Positions 1-9,259 of a stretch of 64,000 bases of DNA are shown here, piece by piece. The notes below the pieces were generated by a model that searched no databases, was not told the origin of the DNA, and saw only the letters and a program-made list of their open reading frames with translations. Each line of letters starts with the position of its first letter. The stretch's first letter is position 1. The DNA is from JBEIFW01 sp046081125 (lineage in GTDB: Bacteria > Actinomycetota > Acidimicrobiia > Acidimicrobiales > Ilumatobacteraceae). Where the stretch lies: NCBI GenBank assembly GCA_046081125.1, contig JBJTVH010000125.1:1-64000 (forward strand). The letters are read 5' to 3'. Position numbers and translations under genes: made by a program.

Positions 1-158
1 CCTGGGTCGCGCCGGGCGGCGAGATCGTGGCCCGCCAGGCGTTCGACCCGATCGGGCCGTGCGCCGAGCGCCGCAGCCGCCACCCCCGGGTTGATCCGAT
101 CGTCGAACACACCCGCCAACGCCTCACCCAACTCACCCGACACGAAGAGCCCGAACAC
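1..158 (-). CDS. Partial hypothetical protein downstream of selB
   Basis: An open frame runs off the left edge of the window on the minus strand, starting at a GTG at 156-158, 58 bases after the selB stop. It begins VFGLFVSGELGEALAGVFDD and keeps a G or C in most third codon positions, as real genes here do. No family is recognised from about 52 residues. The frame continues upstream without another ATG or GTG, so the start is uncertain. It may be the last member of the selA-DUF2252-selB transcription unit. Confidence 0.35.
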   Translation of the reverse strand, partial: MFGLFVSGELGEALAGVFDDRINPGVAAAALGARPDRVERLAGHDLAARRDP

Positions 159-216
159 GCCGGCCGCGGCGGCCCCGGTCGCGGGTCGGACGTTCCGCCC
201 GAGGCGGGCCGGGCGC

Positions 217-1947
217 TCAGCCCGAGGCGGGCAAGCGGGGACCGGCGATGCGGAGATCCCCCCGGCGGCGGGTGACGCCCCGGGCGTCGAGTTCGGCGGC
301 GAGCGGGAGGGCGAACTTCCGGGTCGCGCCGACGGCGTCGCGGAACTCGGCCATGGTGTAGCCGTCGGGCTGGCTCGCCAGCAGGCGAGCGGCCACCCGG
401 GCGGCGTCGTCGATCGCCGAGGGATGGAACCAGATCCCGTCGCGCTCCACCACGAGGCCCCGTTGGATCAGCGCTCGCAGCTCGGCCCGGTCCACCCCGT
501 CGGCGGCCGGGGGCGCGAAGCCGGCGGCCGCCAGGGCCGCCACGAAGGGATGGTCGGCCAGCGGGTCACGCACCTCGGCCACCCGCGCCCGCCCGGCGAT
601 CACCTCGATGCCGTGGAGGTCGGCCAGCACCGCCCGCCGGCGTTCGTCGAGCGTCGCCACGTCCAGCCCGAGCGGGCCGGCGGCAGTGACGGCGGCAGTC
701 ACCTCGGCGGCGAGCGCCTCCACCACGCCCGGGGCCGTCACCCACGTCCCGACCGTCGGCGTCCGGTGCTCCCCGGTCATCGCCTCGAGCTCCTCGGCCC
801 GCACCCACCCCCGCTCGGCGATCACCCGCTCGACGGACCGGTCCGGCCTCGCCTTCGACGCCGGCAGCACCGGCGCCACGTCGAGCACCTCGACGCCCCC
901 GACCGTCTCGTTGCGGCCCGACTCCCGCAGCACCAGCCGGTCGCCGGGGAGCAGCGGCAACGGCGTGGCCACGTGGATCCGAACCACGCCCTCGTCCCCG
1001 GGAAGGATCGTGCCGGTCCCGCCCCGGCCGAGCACCCGCACCTTCACCGGGAACTCGCCCGATCCGGCGTAGGCCACGTATGCCCCCCGGCGGGACACCT
1101 CGTGGTCGAGCGCCTCGAGCACCCGCAGCCGGGCGTCGAACCGCGTCGTGGGCCGCCAACGCCCGGCCTCCACGACGGCGTCGCCGCGCACCACCTCGGT
1201 GTGCTCCACCCCGGCCAGGTTCAACGCCACGCGGTTTCCCGGCCCGATCGTGTCGTGGGCGCGCCCGAGGCTCTGGATCCCGCGCACCCGCACCGGCAGC
1301 CGCCGGGGCCCGACGACGAGTTGGTCGCCGACACTGATGCGCCCGCCGGCCAGCGTCCCCGTCACCACGGTGCCCGAGCCCTTGGCCGCGAACACCCGGT
1401 CCACCCACAGCCGGGGTCGGCTCCGGTCGAGCGCGGTCGGTGTCGATGCAACCAACGCGTCGAGCGCGTCGCGCAGGGCCTCGAGGCCGATCCCGGCCGT
1501 CGCCGCCACCGGCACGATCGGCTGCCCCTCGAGGAACGTGCCCACCACATGGTCGGCCACCTCCATCGCTGCGAGTTCGGCCCATTCGGTGTCGACCGCG
1601 TCGACCTTGGTCAACGCCACGAGCCCGTGGCGCACCCCGAGCAGCTCGAGGATCCGCAGGTGCTCCTCGGACTGCGGTTTCCACCCTTCGGTGGCGGCCA
1701 CCACGAACAGGCAGGCGTCGACGGCCCCCACCCCGGCGAGCATGTTCTTCAGGAACCGCACGTGCCCCGGCACGTCGACGAACGAGACCCCCGCTCCCGA
1801 ACCCAGCGTGGTGTGCGCGAACCCGAGGTCGATGGTGAGACCGCGCCGCTTCTCCTCGGCGAACCGGTCCGGATCGGTGCCCGTGAGCGCGAGCACGAGC
1901 GAGCTCTTGCCGTGGTCGACGTGGCCGGCGGTGGCGACGACGTGCAC
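217..1947 (-). CDS. selB: Selenocysteine-specific elongation factor SelB
   Basis: SelB is the GTPase that carries selenocysteyl-tRNA to the ribosome at UGA codons marked by a SECIS hairpin. The N-terminus has the translational GTPase motifs: GHVDHGKS at residues 8-15, DVPGH near 58 and TKVD near 113. Beta-barrel domains follow, then winged-helix repeats for SECIS binding in the last 200 residues or so. At 576 residues it is close to the usual bacterial length. It starts 3 bases after the stop of the DUF2252 gene, and with selA two genes upstream it forms an apparent operon. No selenoprotein, selD or tRNA-Sec was recognised in the window. Confidence 0.95.
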   Translation of the reverse strand: MHVVATAGHVDHGKSSLVLALTGTDPDRFAEEKRRGLTIDLGFAHTTLGSGAGVSFVDVPGHVRFLKNMLAGVGAVDACLFVVAATEGWKPQSEEHLRILELLGVRHGLVALTKVDAVDTEWAELAAMEVADHVVGTFLEGQPIVPVAATAGIGLEALRDALDALVASTPTALDRSRPRLWVDRVFAAKGSGTVVTGTLAGGRISVGDQLVVGPRRLPVRVRGIQSLGRAHDTIGPGNRVALNLAGVEHTEVVRGDAVVEAGRWRPTTRFDARLRVLEALDHEVSRRGAYVAYAGSGEFPVKVRVLGRGGTGTILPGDEGVVRIHVATPLPLLPGDRLVLRESGRNETVGGVEVLDVAPVLPASKARPDRSVERVIAERGWVRAEELEAMTGEHRTPTVGTWVTAPGVVEALAAEVTAAVTAAGPLGLDVATLDERRRAVLADLHGIEVIAGRARVAEVRDPLADHPFVAALAAAGFAPPAADGVDRAELRALIQRGLVVERDGIWFHPSAIDDAARVAARLLASQPDGYTMAEFRDAVGATRKFALPLAAELDARGVTRRRGDLRIAGPRLPASG

Positions 1948-1950
1948 CGT

Positions 1951-3339
1951 TCAGCCCGCCATCGCGACCGGGATCCGTCCGCCGTCGGCCGCCGCCCGCA
2001 ATGCGGCGTGGTCGCGCTCGGTCTGGTCGGCATAGGCCGTTGCGAAGGCAACCATCGCGTCGTCGAACGCCGACGACCGGCCGAGATAGCCCGCGACCGC
2101 AGCGGCGTCACCGCAGCGCGCATGTGCCCGGGCGAGCGCCCAGCCGCAGCCCGCTGCGTAGGTGGCCAGCGCACCGGGGCGCAACGTGGCGACGTCGGCC
2201 GAGCCCTTGGCGTCCCAGAGTTGCCGCACGTAGTACTCGACGCCGTCGAGCGGGTTCGTGGTCCACCCGAGCAACACGTCGCTCGCCGCCTGCAACCGGC
2301 GTTGCCCCTCGACCACCCGCTGGCCCTGGTGGATGGCCGGCCCGGGCACCCCGGCCGCCGCGGGCGCCGCAAGCCCCGCTTCCTTCACCTGCAGGAACAA
2401 CGGGCCGCCGTTCGGGCCCTGGAACAGTGCGATCAGGCACCGGGTGCCGACGCTGCCGACCCCGACGACCTTGCGGGCCAGATCGACGAGCCGGTACCGG
2501 TCGAACAGCTCCTGGCGATCCGAGGTGAGCGTCGCCCGGTAGTGCTCGACCATCGTTGCGAGCGCATCGACCGGGAAGTCCGCCACCGGGGTGACGAGCG
2601 GGGGATCGGCCACGATGCGGCGCCGGTCGTCGACGAGGTCGGTCAGCTTCGCGAGCGCCCGATGATGGGTGCGGTCCCCGGCCTTGTCGAGCACCCGCTG
2701 GGCCGTGCGCCGGTCGCTGGGGGCCATCATGTCGGCCAACTTGGTGGCGTCGAGGCGGGCGTACCAGACCTCGAGCTGGGTCATCCCGGCATAGCGGTCC
2801 GTCCAGGTTCGGTAGGCCGCCGCCGCCGACCGCGCCGCAGCGGTCGCCTCGGCGTCGGACATGCCGTTGTCCCGAGCGGCGAGGACCACGCTCGTGGTCA
2901 GCCGGCGCACGTCCCAGTCGAACGGACCCGGCCAGGTCTCGTCGAAATCGTTCAAGTCGAACAGCAGGCTGCGTTCGGGGCTCGCGAACACACCGAAGTT
3001 GGCGAGGTGGGCGTCTCCGCACAACTGCATGGGCAGTCCGACGCTCGGGCACGTGGCGAGATCGAGCGCCATCACCAGCGCCGAGCCCCGGAAGAACGTG
3101 AACGGCGACGCGAGCATGCGGCCGAAGCGGATCGGCACGAGTTCGGGCACCCGGGTGCGGCACGACTCGACGAGGACCTCGACCGGATCGAAGCGGCCGG
3201 CCGGCGGGTCCCAGTCGCCGTGGGCTCGGCGGGGTACCTCGGCCCGCCGGGCTCGCCCGGCGCGCCGGCGCTCGTCGGGCGGCGGCAGCGGTGCGCCGAG
3301 CACCGCCGGTGCGGGCCCGACCCACGACGACCCGGTCAT
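1951..3339 (-). CDS. DUF2252 family protein
   Basis: This 462-residue protein matches the DUF2252 family of uncharacterised bacterial proteins. Family members are distantly kinase-like, and the stretches LCGDAHLANFGVFASPE and LFDLNDFDETWPGPFDWDVR resemble the catalytic and metal-binding loops of aminoglycoside-phosphotransferase folds. No substrate is known. It lies between selA (22 bases upstream) and selB (3 bases downstream) on the same strand, so it should be co-transcribed with the selenocysteine genes. That is unusual, because selA and selB are normally adjacent. The ATG start lies 4 bases after the last of four tandem in-frame UGA codons ending selA. The family call is secure; a role linked to selenium is only inferred from position. 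Confidence 0.88.
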   Translation of the reverse strand: MTGSSWVGPAPAVLGAPLPPPDERRRAGRARRAEVPRRAHGDWDPPAGRFDPVEVLVESCRTRVPELVPIRFGRMLASPFTFFRGSALVMALDLATCPSVGLPMQLCGDAHLANFGVFASPERSLLFDLNDFDETWPGPFDWDVRRLTTSVVLAARDNGMSDAEATAAARSAAAAYRTWTDRYAGMTQLEVWYARLDATKLADMMAPSDRRTAQRVLDKAGDRTHHRALAKLTDLVDDRRRIVADPPLVTPVADFPVDALATMVEHYRATLTSDRQELFDRYRLVDLARKVVGVGSVGTRCLIALFQGPNGGPLFLQVKEAGLAAPAAAGVPGPAIHQGQRVVEGQRRLQAASDVLLGWTTNPLDGVEYYVRQLWDAKGSADVATLRPGALATYAAGCGWALARAHARCGDAAAVAGYLGRSSAFDDAMVAFATAYADQTERDHAALRAAADGGRIPVAMAG

Positions 3340-3340
3340 G

Positions 3341-3364
3341 CCGTCACGGTCACGGTCACGGTCA
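3341..3364 (-). repeat. Tandem hexamer giving four in-frame UGA stops after selA
   Basis: Read on the minus strand, selA ends TGA CCG TGA CCG TGA CCG TGA CGG, a near-perfect hexamer repeat. It places three further in-frame UGA codons directly behind the selA stop, before the next gene's ATG. The sequence is read directly; a role as reserve stops in a cell that can recode UGA is inference. Confidence 0.85.
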
Positions 3365-4657
3365 CCCGGGTCCGGTCGCCGTGCGGAGCACCGCCGCGAG
3401 GTGGCCGTCGTCGGCCGGGTCGACGGTACGGAGGTCGCAGATGGTCCGGCCCTCGGCGACCCGGGCGATCACCGGCGGATCGGCCGAGCGCAGGGCGCCG
3501 AGGTGATCACCGTCGATCACCACGCCCACCGACGGCATCGACACCCCGGGCAGGCTCCCGGCGCCGGGCAGGGCCTCGGTGTCGATCACCGTGCCCACCC
3601 CGAGCGCGCCGGCCCGGGCCCGCAGCGCCGCCGGCGGCACGGTGGCCATGCGCCAGAACGGGATCGTGCGGTGCGCGTTGCGCCGGAGGTAGGCGAGCAT
3701 CACGTCCTGCAGCGCCGCCAGCACGAGCCCGCCCGGTCGCAGCGCCCGGGCCAGCGGGTGCCGTCCGCAGGCTGCGACGAGGTCGGCGCGCCCGGCGATG
3801 ATCCCGGCCTGCGGGCCGCCTAGCAGCTTGTCGCCGGAGAAGGTGACGATCGCCGCCCCGGCCGCGAGGGTCTGGCGGGCAGCGGGCTCGGCGGCGAGCC
3901 AGGCGGGCGGACCGTCGGGCAGCCACGGGCACGCCGAATCCAGCAAGCCCGAGCCGATGTCGGCGACGACGGGCACCCCGAGCGGCGCGAGGTCGCCGAC
4001 GGTCGCTTCCTCGGTGAAGCCCTCGATCCGGAAGTTCGACGGGTGGACCTTGAGCAACAGCGCCACGTCGGCCCCGGGCGCCTCGACGGCCCGGCGGTAG
4101 TCGGCCGCCCGGGTGCGGTTCGTGGTGCCGACATCGACCAGCCGGGCGCCGGAGGCGGTCATCACCTCGGGCACCCGGAACCCGCCGCCGATCTCGACCG
4201 CCTCCCCCCGGCTCACCGCCACCTGGCGTCCGGCGGCGAGTGCCGCGAGCACCAGCAGCACGGCGGCGGCGTTGTTGTTGACGACGATCGCCGCCTCGGC
4301 CCCGCAGGCCCGGGCCAGCAGGCGACCCACCGGGGACTGGCGGGACCCGCGTCGGCCGCTCGCCAGTTCGAACTCGAGGTTCGTCGCCGCGGCGGGGACC
4401 GACACCGCCAGCGGCGAGCGTCCCAAGTTGGTGTGGGCGATCACCCCGGTCGCGTTCACCACCCGCTGCAACAGCGACCGCTGCAGGTCGGCGACCAGCG
4501 TCGCGGCCCGGGCGGCAACATCGCCAGCAGCGCCGCCGGCGGTGTCGGCGATCGCGGCGCGGGCCACGTCGACCAGGAGCGGATGCGGCAGCCCGCTGCC
4601 CGACAGCGAACGGGCGAGCGCGTCCACGGACGGGGGACGAGCGGGCCGATCGGTCAC
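3362..4657 (-). CDS. selA: L-seryl-tRNA(Sec) selenium transferase SelA
   Basis: SelA is the PLP enzyme that converts seryl-tRNA(Sec) to selenocysteyl-tRNA(Sec) using selenophosphate from SelD. The 431-residue length is close to the family norm. The N-terminal region has NATGVIAHTNLGRSPL, typical of SelA. The PLP lysine is K277 in TFSGDKLLGGPQAG. The start is GTG with a GGAG motif close upstream. It heads the unit selA-DUF2252-selB. Its stop is followed by three more in-frame UGA codons. The serine-tRNA partner and selenophosphate synthetase are not in the window. Confidence 0.95.
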   Translation of the reverse strand: MTDRPARPPSVDALARSLSGSGLPHPLLVDVARAAIADTAGGAAGDVAARAATLVADLQRSLLQRVVNATGVIAHTNLGRSPLAVSVPAAATNLEFELASGRRGSRQSPVGRLLARACGAEAAIVVNNNAAAVLLVLAALAAGRQVAVSRGEAVEIGGGFRVPEVMTASGARLVDVGTTNRTRAADYRRAVEAPGADVALLLKVHPSNFRIEGFTEEATVGDLAPLGVPVVADIGSGLLDSACPWLPDGPPAWLAAEPAARQTLAAGAAIVTFSGDKLLGGPQAGIIAGRADLVAACGRHPLARALRPGGLVLAALQDVMLAYLRRNAHRTIPFWRMATVPPAALRARAGALGVGTVIDTEALPGAGSLPGVSMPSVGVVIDGDHLGALRSADPPVIARVAEGRTICDLRTVDPADDGHLAAVLRTATGPG

Positions 4658-4709
4658 ATCTCCGATGCTCGCGCGTCAGGTCGGCCTCGGCCGGTCGTAG
4701 CCTCGCCCC

Positions 4710-5168
4710 ATGGGAGTCCTGCTCGCCGTGTTCGTGCTCGGTCCCCTGCTCGAGCTCTACGTCCTCGTCCAGGTGGCCCAGGCGGTCGGCGTCCTGCCGG
4801 CGCTGGTGATCCTCGCGCTCGTGAGCGTGATCGGCGCAGCGCTCGTGAAGCGCCAGGGGCTGGCGGCGCTGGCCCGCGTCCGCACGGCGCTCGCCGCCGG
4901 CACGGTTCCCGACGACGAACTCGCCGACGGGTTCCTGTTGCTCGTGGCCGGTGCGCTGCTGATCGTGCCCGGCTTCGTCACCGACGCCGTCGGACTCGCG
5001 CTGCTGCTGGCGCCCGTCCGCCGTCTCGCTCGCCGGCTCGCCGCCCGCAGGTGGAGTCGGCGACGCACGGTCCGGGTGATCCGGGTCGACGCTGCGACCC
5101 GGATCCGCACGGTCATCGACGTCGACGGGCAGACCACGCCCGTGCGCCGGCCCGAGTTGGAGCGGTGA
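4710..5168 (+). CDS. fxsA: FxsA family membrane protein
   Basis: FxsA proteins are small cytoplasmic-membrane proteins; in E. coli overproduction relieves phage T7 exclusion by F plasmid, but the cellular role is unclear. This 152-residue protein has the FxsA pattern of hydrophobic segments around residues 1-20, 26-45 and 70-95, with VKRQGLAALARVRTAL between the second and third, followed by an arginine-rich cytoplasmic tail. A TAGCCT box lies 6 bases before the ATG, so the mRNA is probably leaderless. Its TGA overlaps the GTG of the downstream EAL gene, indicating coupled translation. Confidence 0.88.
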   Translation: MGVLLAVFVLGPLLELYVLVQVAQAVGVLPALVILALVSVIGAALVKRQGLAALARVRTALAAGTVPDDELADGFLLLVAGALLIVPGFVTDAVGLALLLAPVRRLARRLAARRWSRRRTVRVIRVDAATRIRTVIDVDGQTTPVRRPELER

Positions 5169-6913
5169 CGGACCCGGCCCCTGGCGGGCTCCCGGGCGAG
5201 GAGCCGACGCTCGCGGCCGTGGTCGCAGACCTCGTGCTGGTCGTCGACCGAACCGGTGTCGTGGTCTCGATCGATGGCCGCCGTCCCTCGGTGGGTGGGC
5301 CGCTCGCGGGCGCCCGACCCGGTGCACCGGTGCTCGAGTCGATGTCGTCGACGGAACCGACGGAACACGCGGTTCCGGCGGCAGCGATCACCGTGATCGC
5401 GCGGGCGCTCGCGCGAGTCCTCGCCGAGTCGGCGTCATCGACGCCGGCGCCGTCATCGACGCCGGCGCCGTCATCGACGGTGGTGGCCGATCTCGGTGAT
5501 GTCGGCACGTGGACCGACGTCGCCGTGCGGGCCTTCGGGGACGGGGCCGTGATCGTCGCCAACGACGCCACCGCCGTGCAGGCCGAACTGGTCCGGCTCG
5601 GGCGCCTCGCCGACCTACTCACGGGGCCGGTCACCGGCCTCGGCGGTCGGGTGGCTTTCGCCGAGCAGGTCGGCACGTTGCTGGGCCGGTCGACGAGCGG
5701 TGCGGCGCCAGCGGGCGTCGGCGTGCTCGTCGCCCACCTCGACCGGTTCCGACCGATCGGCCTGGCACACGGGTGGCGAGGGCGGGCCGAGGTGCTCGCC
5801 GTGCTGGCCGACCGGCTCGGCGCGTTGCTCGCACCGGGCTCGTCGCTCACCCAACCCAGCGACGACACGTTCGTGCTCGCGGTGATCGCCGAGGCCACGA
5901 ACGTTGCCGAGTTGGCCGAAACCGTCCGGGCCGTCGTGAGTCGACCGGTGTCCCTGCCCGCCGCCGCGGTCGTGGTCACCGCAAGCGTCGGGTATGCGCT
6001 CGGCTCGGCCGGCGACGACCCCGAGCGCCTGGTCCACGACGCCGAGCTGGCCGCAGTCGCGGCGGCGCTCGAGGGTGGCGACCGGGTGTTCGGGGCGAGT
6101 GAGGATCGCCGGCAGCTGTCGCTGTGGCGGCACCAGCTCGAGCAGGCGTTGCGCCGGGCGCTCACCGAGGACGGGTTCCGCATCCAGTACCAGCCGGAGA
6201 TCGAGTTGGCCACCGGCCGGGTGATCGGCGCGGAGGCGCTGCTGCGCTGGGAGCACGAACCCTGGCGCGATCGGTCGCCGGCCGAAGTGGTCGCCCTCGC
6301 CGAAGAGGTCGGCCTGATCGGCGTGCTCGGGGAGTGGGTGCTGCGGGCGGCCTGCGCCGACGCAGCGTCCTGGACGGTGCCCCCGGGCGATTCGCCGTAC
6401 GTCGCCGTCAACGTGTCCGCCCTCCAGATGGCCGACCCTCGCTTCAACGGCGTCGTCGCTGCCGCCCTTGCGGCGTCCGGCCTCGATCCCGGCCGGCTGT
6501 GCCTCGAACTCACCGAGACCGCGTCGTTCGAGGATCTCGACGCGCTGCGCGATCGGCTCGTCGAGATCAAGCGCCTCGGGGTGTCGATCGCGCTCGACGA
6601 TTTCGGCGCCGGCTACGCCGGACTCGACCGCGTCTCGGTCCTCCCGGTCGACATGTTGAAGCTCGACGCCCGCTTCGTCGCCGGCATGCACCAGGACCAG
6701 GCGCGCTTCGCAGTGGTCGAAGCCGCCGTCGCCCTCGCCCAACGGCTCGGCATGCGCGTCATCGCCGAGGGGGTCGAAGGTCTCGTCGAGGAAGACACGC
6801 TCGCCCGACTCGGCTACGACGCGGTGCAGGGATACGCGGTGGGTGCACCGATGAGCTCCGACGAGCTCGTCCGGGAACTCGCCCGGCCGGCTCGCCAGCG
6901 CGCCGAGCGCTGA
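5165..6913 (+). CDS. Cyclic-di-GMP phosphodiesterase with degenerate GGDEF and intact EAL domain
   Basis: The C-terminal half (about residues 330-575) is an EAL domain, which hydrolyses c-di-GMP to pGpG. Metal and catalytic positions appear intact: EALLRW, VNVS, ELTE, LDDFGAGYA, LKLD, EGVE and QGY. The preceding domain (about 150-310) has the GGDEF fold pattern, but SDDTF replaces the signature, so it should not make c-di-GMP and may be regulatory. The first 100 residues form a poorly conserved sensor-like segment with an 18-bp tandem repeat coding SSTPAP. The chosen GTG overlaps the fxsA stop and gives 582 residues; the frame is open further upstream but there lies over other genes. Substrate call is good, signal unknown. 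Confidence 0.88.
   Translation: MTDPAPGGLPGEEPTLAAVVADLVLVVDRTGVVVSIDGRRPSVGGPLAGARPGAPVLESMSSTEPTEHAVPAAAITVIARALARVLAESASSTPAPSSTPAPSSTVVADLGDVGTWTDVAVRAFGDGAVIVANDATAVQAELVRLGRLADLLTGPVTGLGGRVAFAEQVGTLLGRSTSGAAPAGVGVLVAHLDRFRPIGLAHGWRGRAEVLAVLADRLGALLAPGSSLTQPSDDTFVLAVIAEATNVAELAETVRAVVSRPVSLPAAAVVVTASVGYALGSAGDDPERLVHDAELAAVAAALEGGDRVFGASEDRRQLSLWRHQLEQALRRALTEDGFRIQYQPEIELATGRVIGAEALLRWEHEPWRDRSPAEVVALAEEVGLIGVLGEWVLRAACADAASWTVPPGDSPYVAVNVSALQMADPRFNGVVAAALAASGLDPGRLCLELTETASFEDLDALRDRLVEIKRLGVSIALDDFGAGYAGLDRVSVLPVDMLKLDARFVAGMHQDQARFAVVEAAVALAQRLGMRVIAEGVEGLVEEDTLARLGYDAVQGYAVGAPMSSDELVRELARPARQRAER
5435..5479 (+). repeat. 18-bp in-frame tandem repeat, 2.5 copies
   Basis: The unit tcatcgacgccggcgccg occurs twice and then half again. 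It encodes SSTPAP-SSTPAP-SST in the linker before the degenerate GGDEF domain. It probably varies in copy number between strains. Confidence 0.9.
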
Positions 6914-6932
6914 TACCGGCGCTCCGGAGGCG

Positions 6933-7691
6933 CTACTCGAACGAGGTGACGCAGACCTGGTCGCCCTGCGGGAGCGACGAAGCCAGTTCGGGCTCTGTGT
7001 CGCCGTAGAGGCTCGTGAGCATCCCTTTCACCATGCCCCGGTCGACCGCGCAGATCACCGGGTGCTCGATCGCGGTGTCGCCGAAGGGGCAGTGGTTGTT
7101 CACGATCCGCAGCTGGTCACCCCGCCGCTCGGTGTGCGCGGCGAACCCGTGCGCCGTCATGGCATCGGCGACGGCGTGCAGCGCGGCCCGGAAGCTGCGT
7201 TGACCGTTTAGGTGCTCGGCGGGCGCGAGCGACGCGGCGAGTGCGAGCCCGTATTCGATGCCGACCTCCTCGGCCATGCGCTCGGCGGCCTCGCGCGGTA
7301 GGAGCGCGAGCGCCCGGTTCAGCAGGCGCAGCACGAGATCGTCGGTCTTGACGGGCGCTTCGAGGGTGAGCCGCTCGCCGACGGTGTAGTGCTTGGACGG
7401 CCGACCCGCACCGCCACCCTCGGCCCGGCTGACGGTGATCTCGAGGTAGCCCCCCGCGGCGAGCTTGTCGAGGTGATGGCGGGCCACGTTGGGGTGCAGA
7501 CCGAACCGCTCCGCGACCTGCGCGGCGGTGACCCCGCCCTCGTGCTCGTGGGCGAACAGGTAGATGGCCCGCCGGGTCGGGTCACCGAAGGCGTTGGTGA
7601 TCGCCGACACCGTCGCCGTGAAATCCCGGGCGGGACGCTCACCCCGGGCCGGGTTGGACGCCGGCTTCTGGGTGGGTGCCGTCGGAGCCAC
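6933..7691 (-). CDS. SufR-like winged-helix regulator with three cysteines
   Basis: The N-terminal half (residues 25-110) is an ArsR/DeoR-like winged helix: FGDPTRRAIYLF, then VAERFGLHPNVARHHLDKL as the recognition unit. The C-terminal domain carries cysteines C201 (NNHCPFG), C214 (HPVIC) and C247 (QVC), the spacing style of SufR, an iron-sulfur-sensing repressor of Fe-S assembly genes. It is divergent from the Fe-S carrier gene mrp, which supports that reading. A TAGAAT box sits 6 bases before the GTG start, so it is probably leaderless, and the box lies in an inverted repeat that could be its own operator. The alternative is a general GntR/ArsR-type repressor, but the cysteines argue for a cluster. 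Confidence 0.78.
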   Translation of the reverse strand: MAPTAPTQKPASNPARGERPARDFTATVSAITNAFGDPTRRAIYLFAHEHEGGVTAAQVAERFGLHPNVARHHLDKLAAGGYLEITVSRAEGGGAGRPSKHYTVGERLTLEAPVKTDDLVLRLLNRALALLPREAAERMAEEVGIEYGLALAASLAPAEHLNGQRSFRAALHAVADAMTAHGFAAHTERRGDQLRIVNNHCPFGDTAIEHPVICAVDRGMVKGMLTSLYGDTEPELASSLPQGDQVCVTSFE

Positions 7692-7697
7692 GCCGGT

Positions 7698-7723
7698 ATT
7701 CTACCTATCCGCGTAGTGGTAAT
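7698..7723. promoter_or_regulatory. Imperfect inverted repeat between the SufR-like gene and mrp
   Basis: The sequence reads ATT-c-TACC, a 12-base centre, then GGTA-AT. It overlaps the TAGAAT -10 box of the minus-strand regulator and lies 46 bases before the mrp start, so one operator could control both directions. The match is short and its recognition by this regulator is inference. Confidence 0.4.
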
Positions 7724-7768
7724 CCGCTGCCCGTCCGGACGCCCGGACCGACCTTCGAGGAGCCCCCC

Positions 7769-8911
<1,143 letters not shown>

Positions 8912-9015
8912 CCGAGCCCACCGGAACCGGCCATCGGGACGGGACCGACAGCGGAACCCGGGGTGGAGGCCTCTACCATGATCGAGCCCTCGCCCCACCC
9001 CAAGGAGCCCACGAC

Positions 9016-9249
9016 GTGGACGTTCGCATCGGTGTCACCCAGGCCCCCCGCGAGCTCGTGCTCGAGCTCGCGGACGACGCCGACCGCGAGGCGGTCAAGG
9101 CGCAGATCGACGCGGTGCTCGCCGACGACGACCGGGTGCTCTGGCTGACGGACCGCAAGGGCCGCAGCGTCGGGGTGCCGGCGAAGAAGATCGCATACGT
9201 CGAGCTCGGCGCGCCGGACACCGAGCGCCGAATCGGTTTCGGCGGCTAG
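9016..9249 (+). CDS. DUF3107 small protein
   Basis: This 77-residue protein matches DUF3107, an actinobacterial family that includes mycobacterial TB9.4 (Rv3208A). Its pattern VRIGVTQAPRELVLE near the start and a WLTDRKGRSVGVPAKKIAYVE core is typical, predicting a small alpha/beta fold. AAGGAG lies 8 bases before the GTG. Function is unknown. It is 10 bases upstream of the ArsA pair and probably co-transcribed with it. Longer frames through this region are shadows. Confidence 0.85.
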   Translation: MDVRIGVTQAPRELVLELADDADREAVKAQIDAVLADDDRVLWLTDRKGRSVGVPAKKIAYVELGAPDTERRIGFGG

Positions 9250-9259
9250 GGCGCACGCC

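Noticed and set aside
91..3801. A 1236-codon plus-strand open frame across selB, DUF2252 and selA
   Set aside because: It is an antisense shadow of high-GC genes; its translation is low-complexity Arg/Pro/Gly/His and matches no family, while the minus-strand genes are clear.
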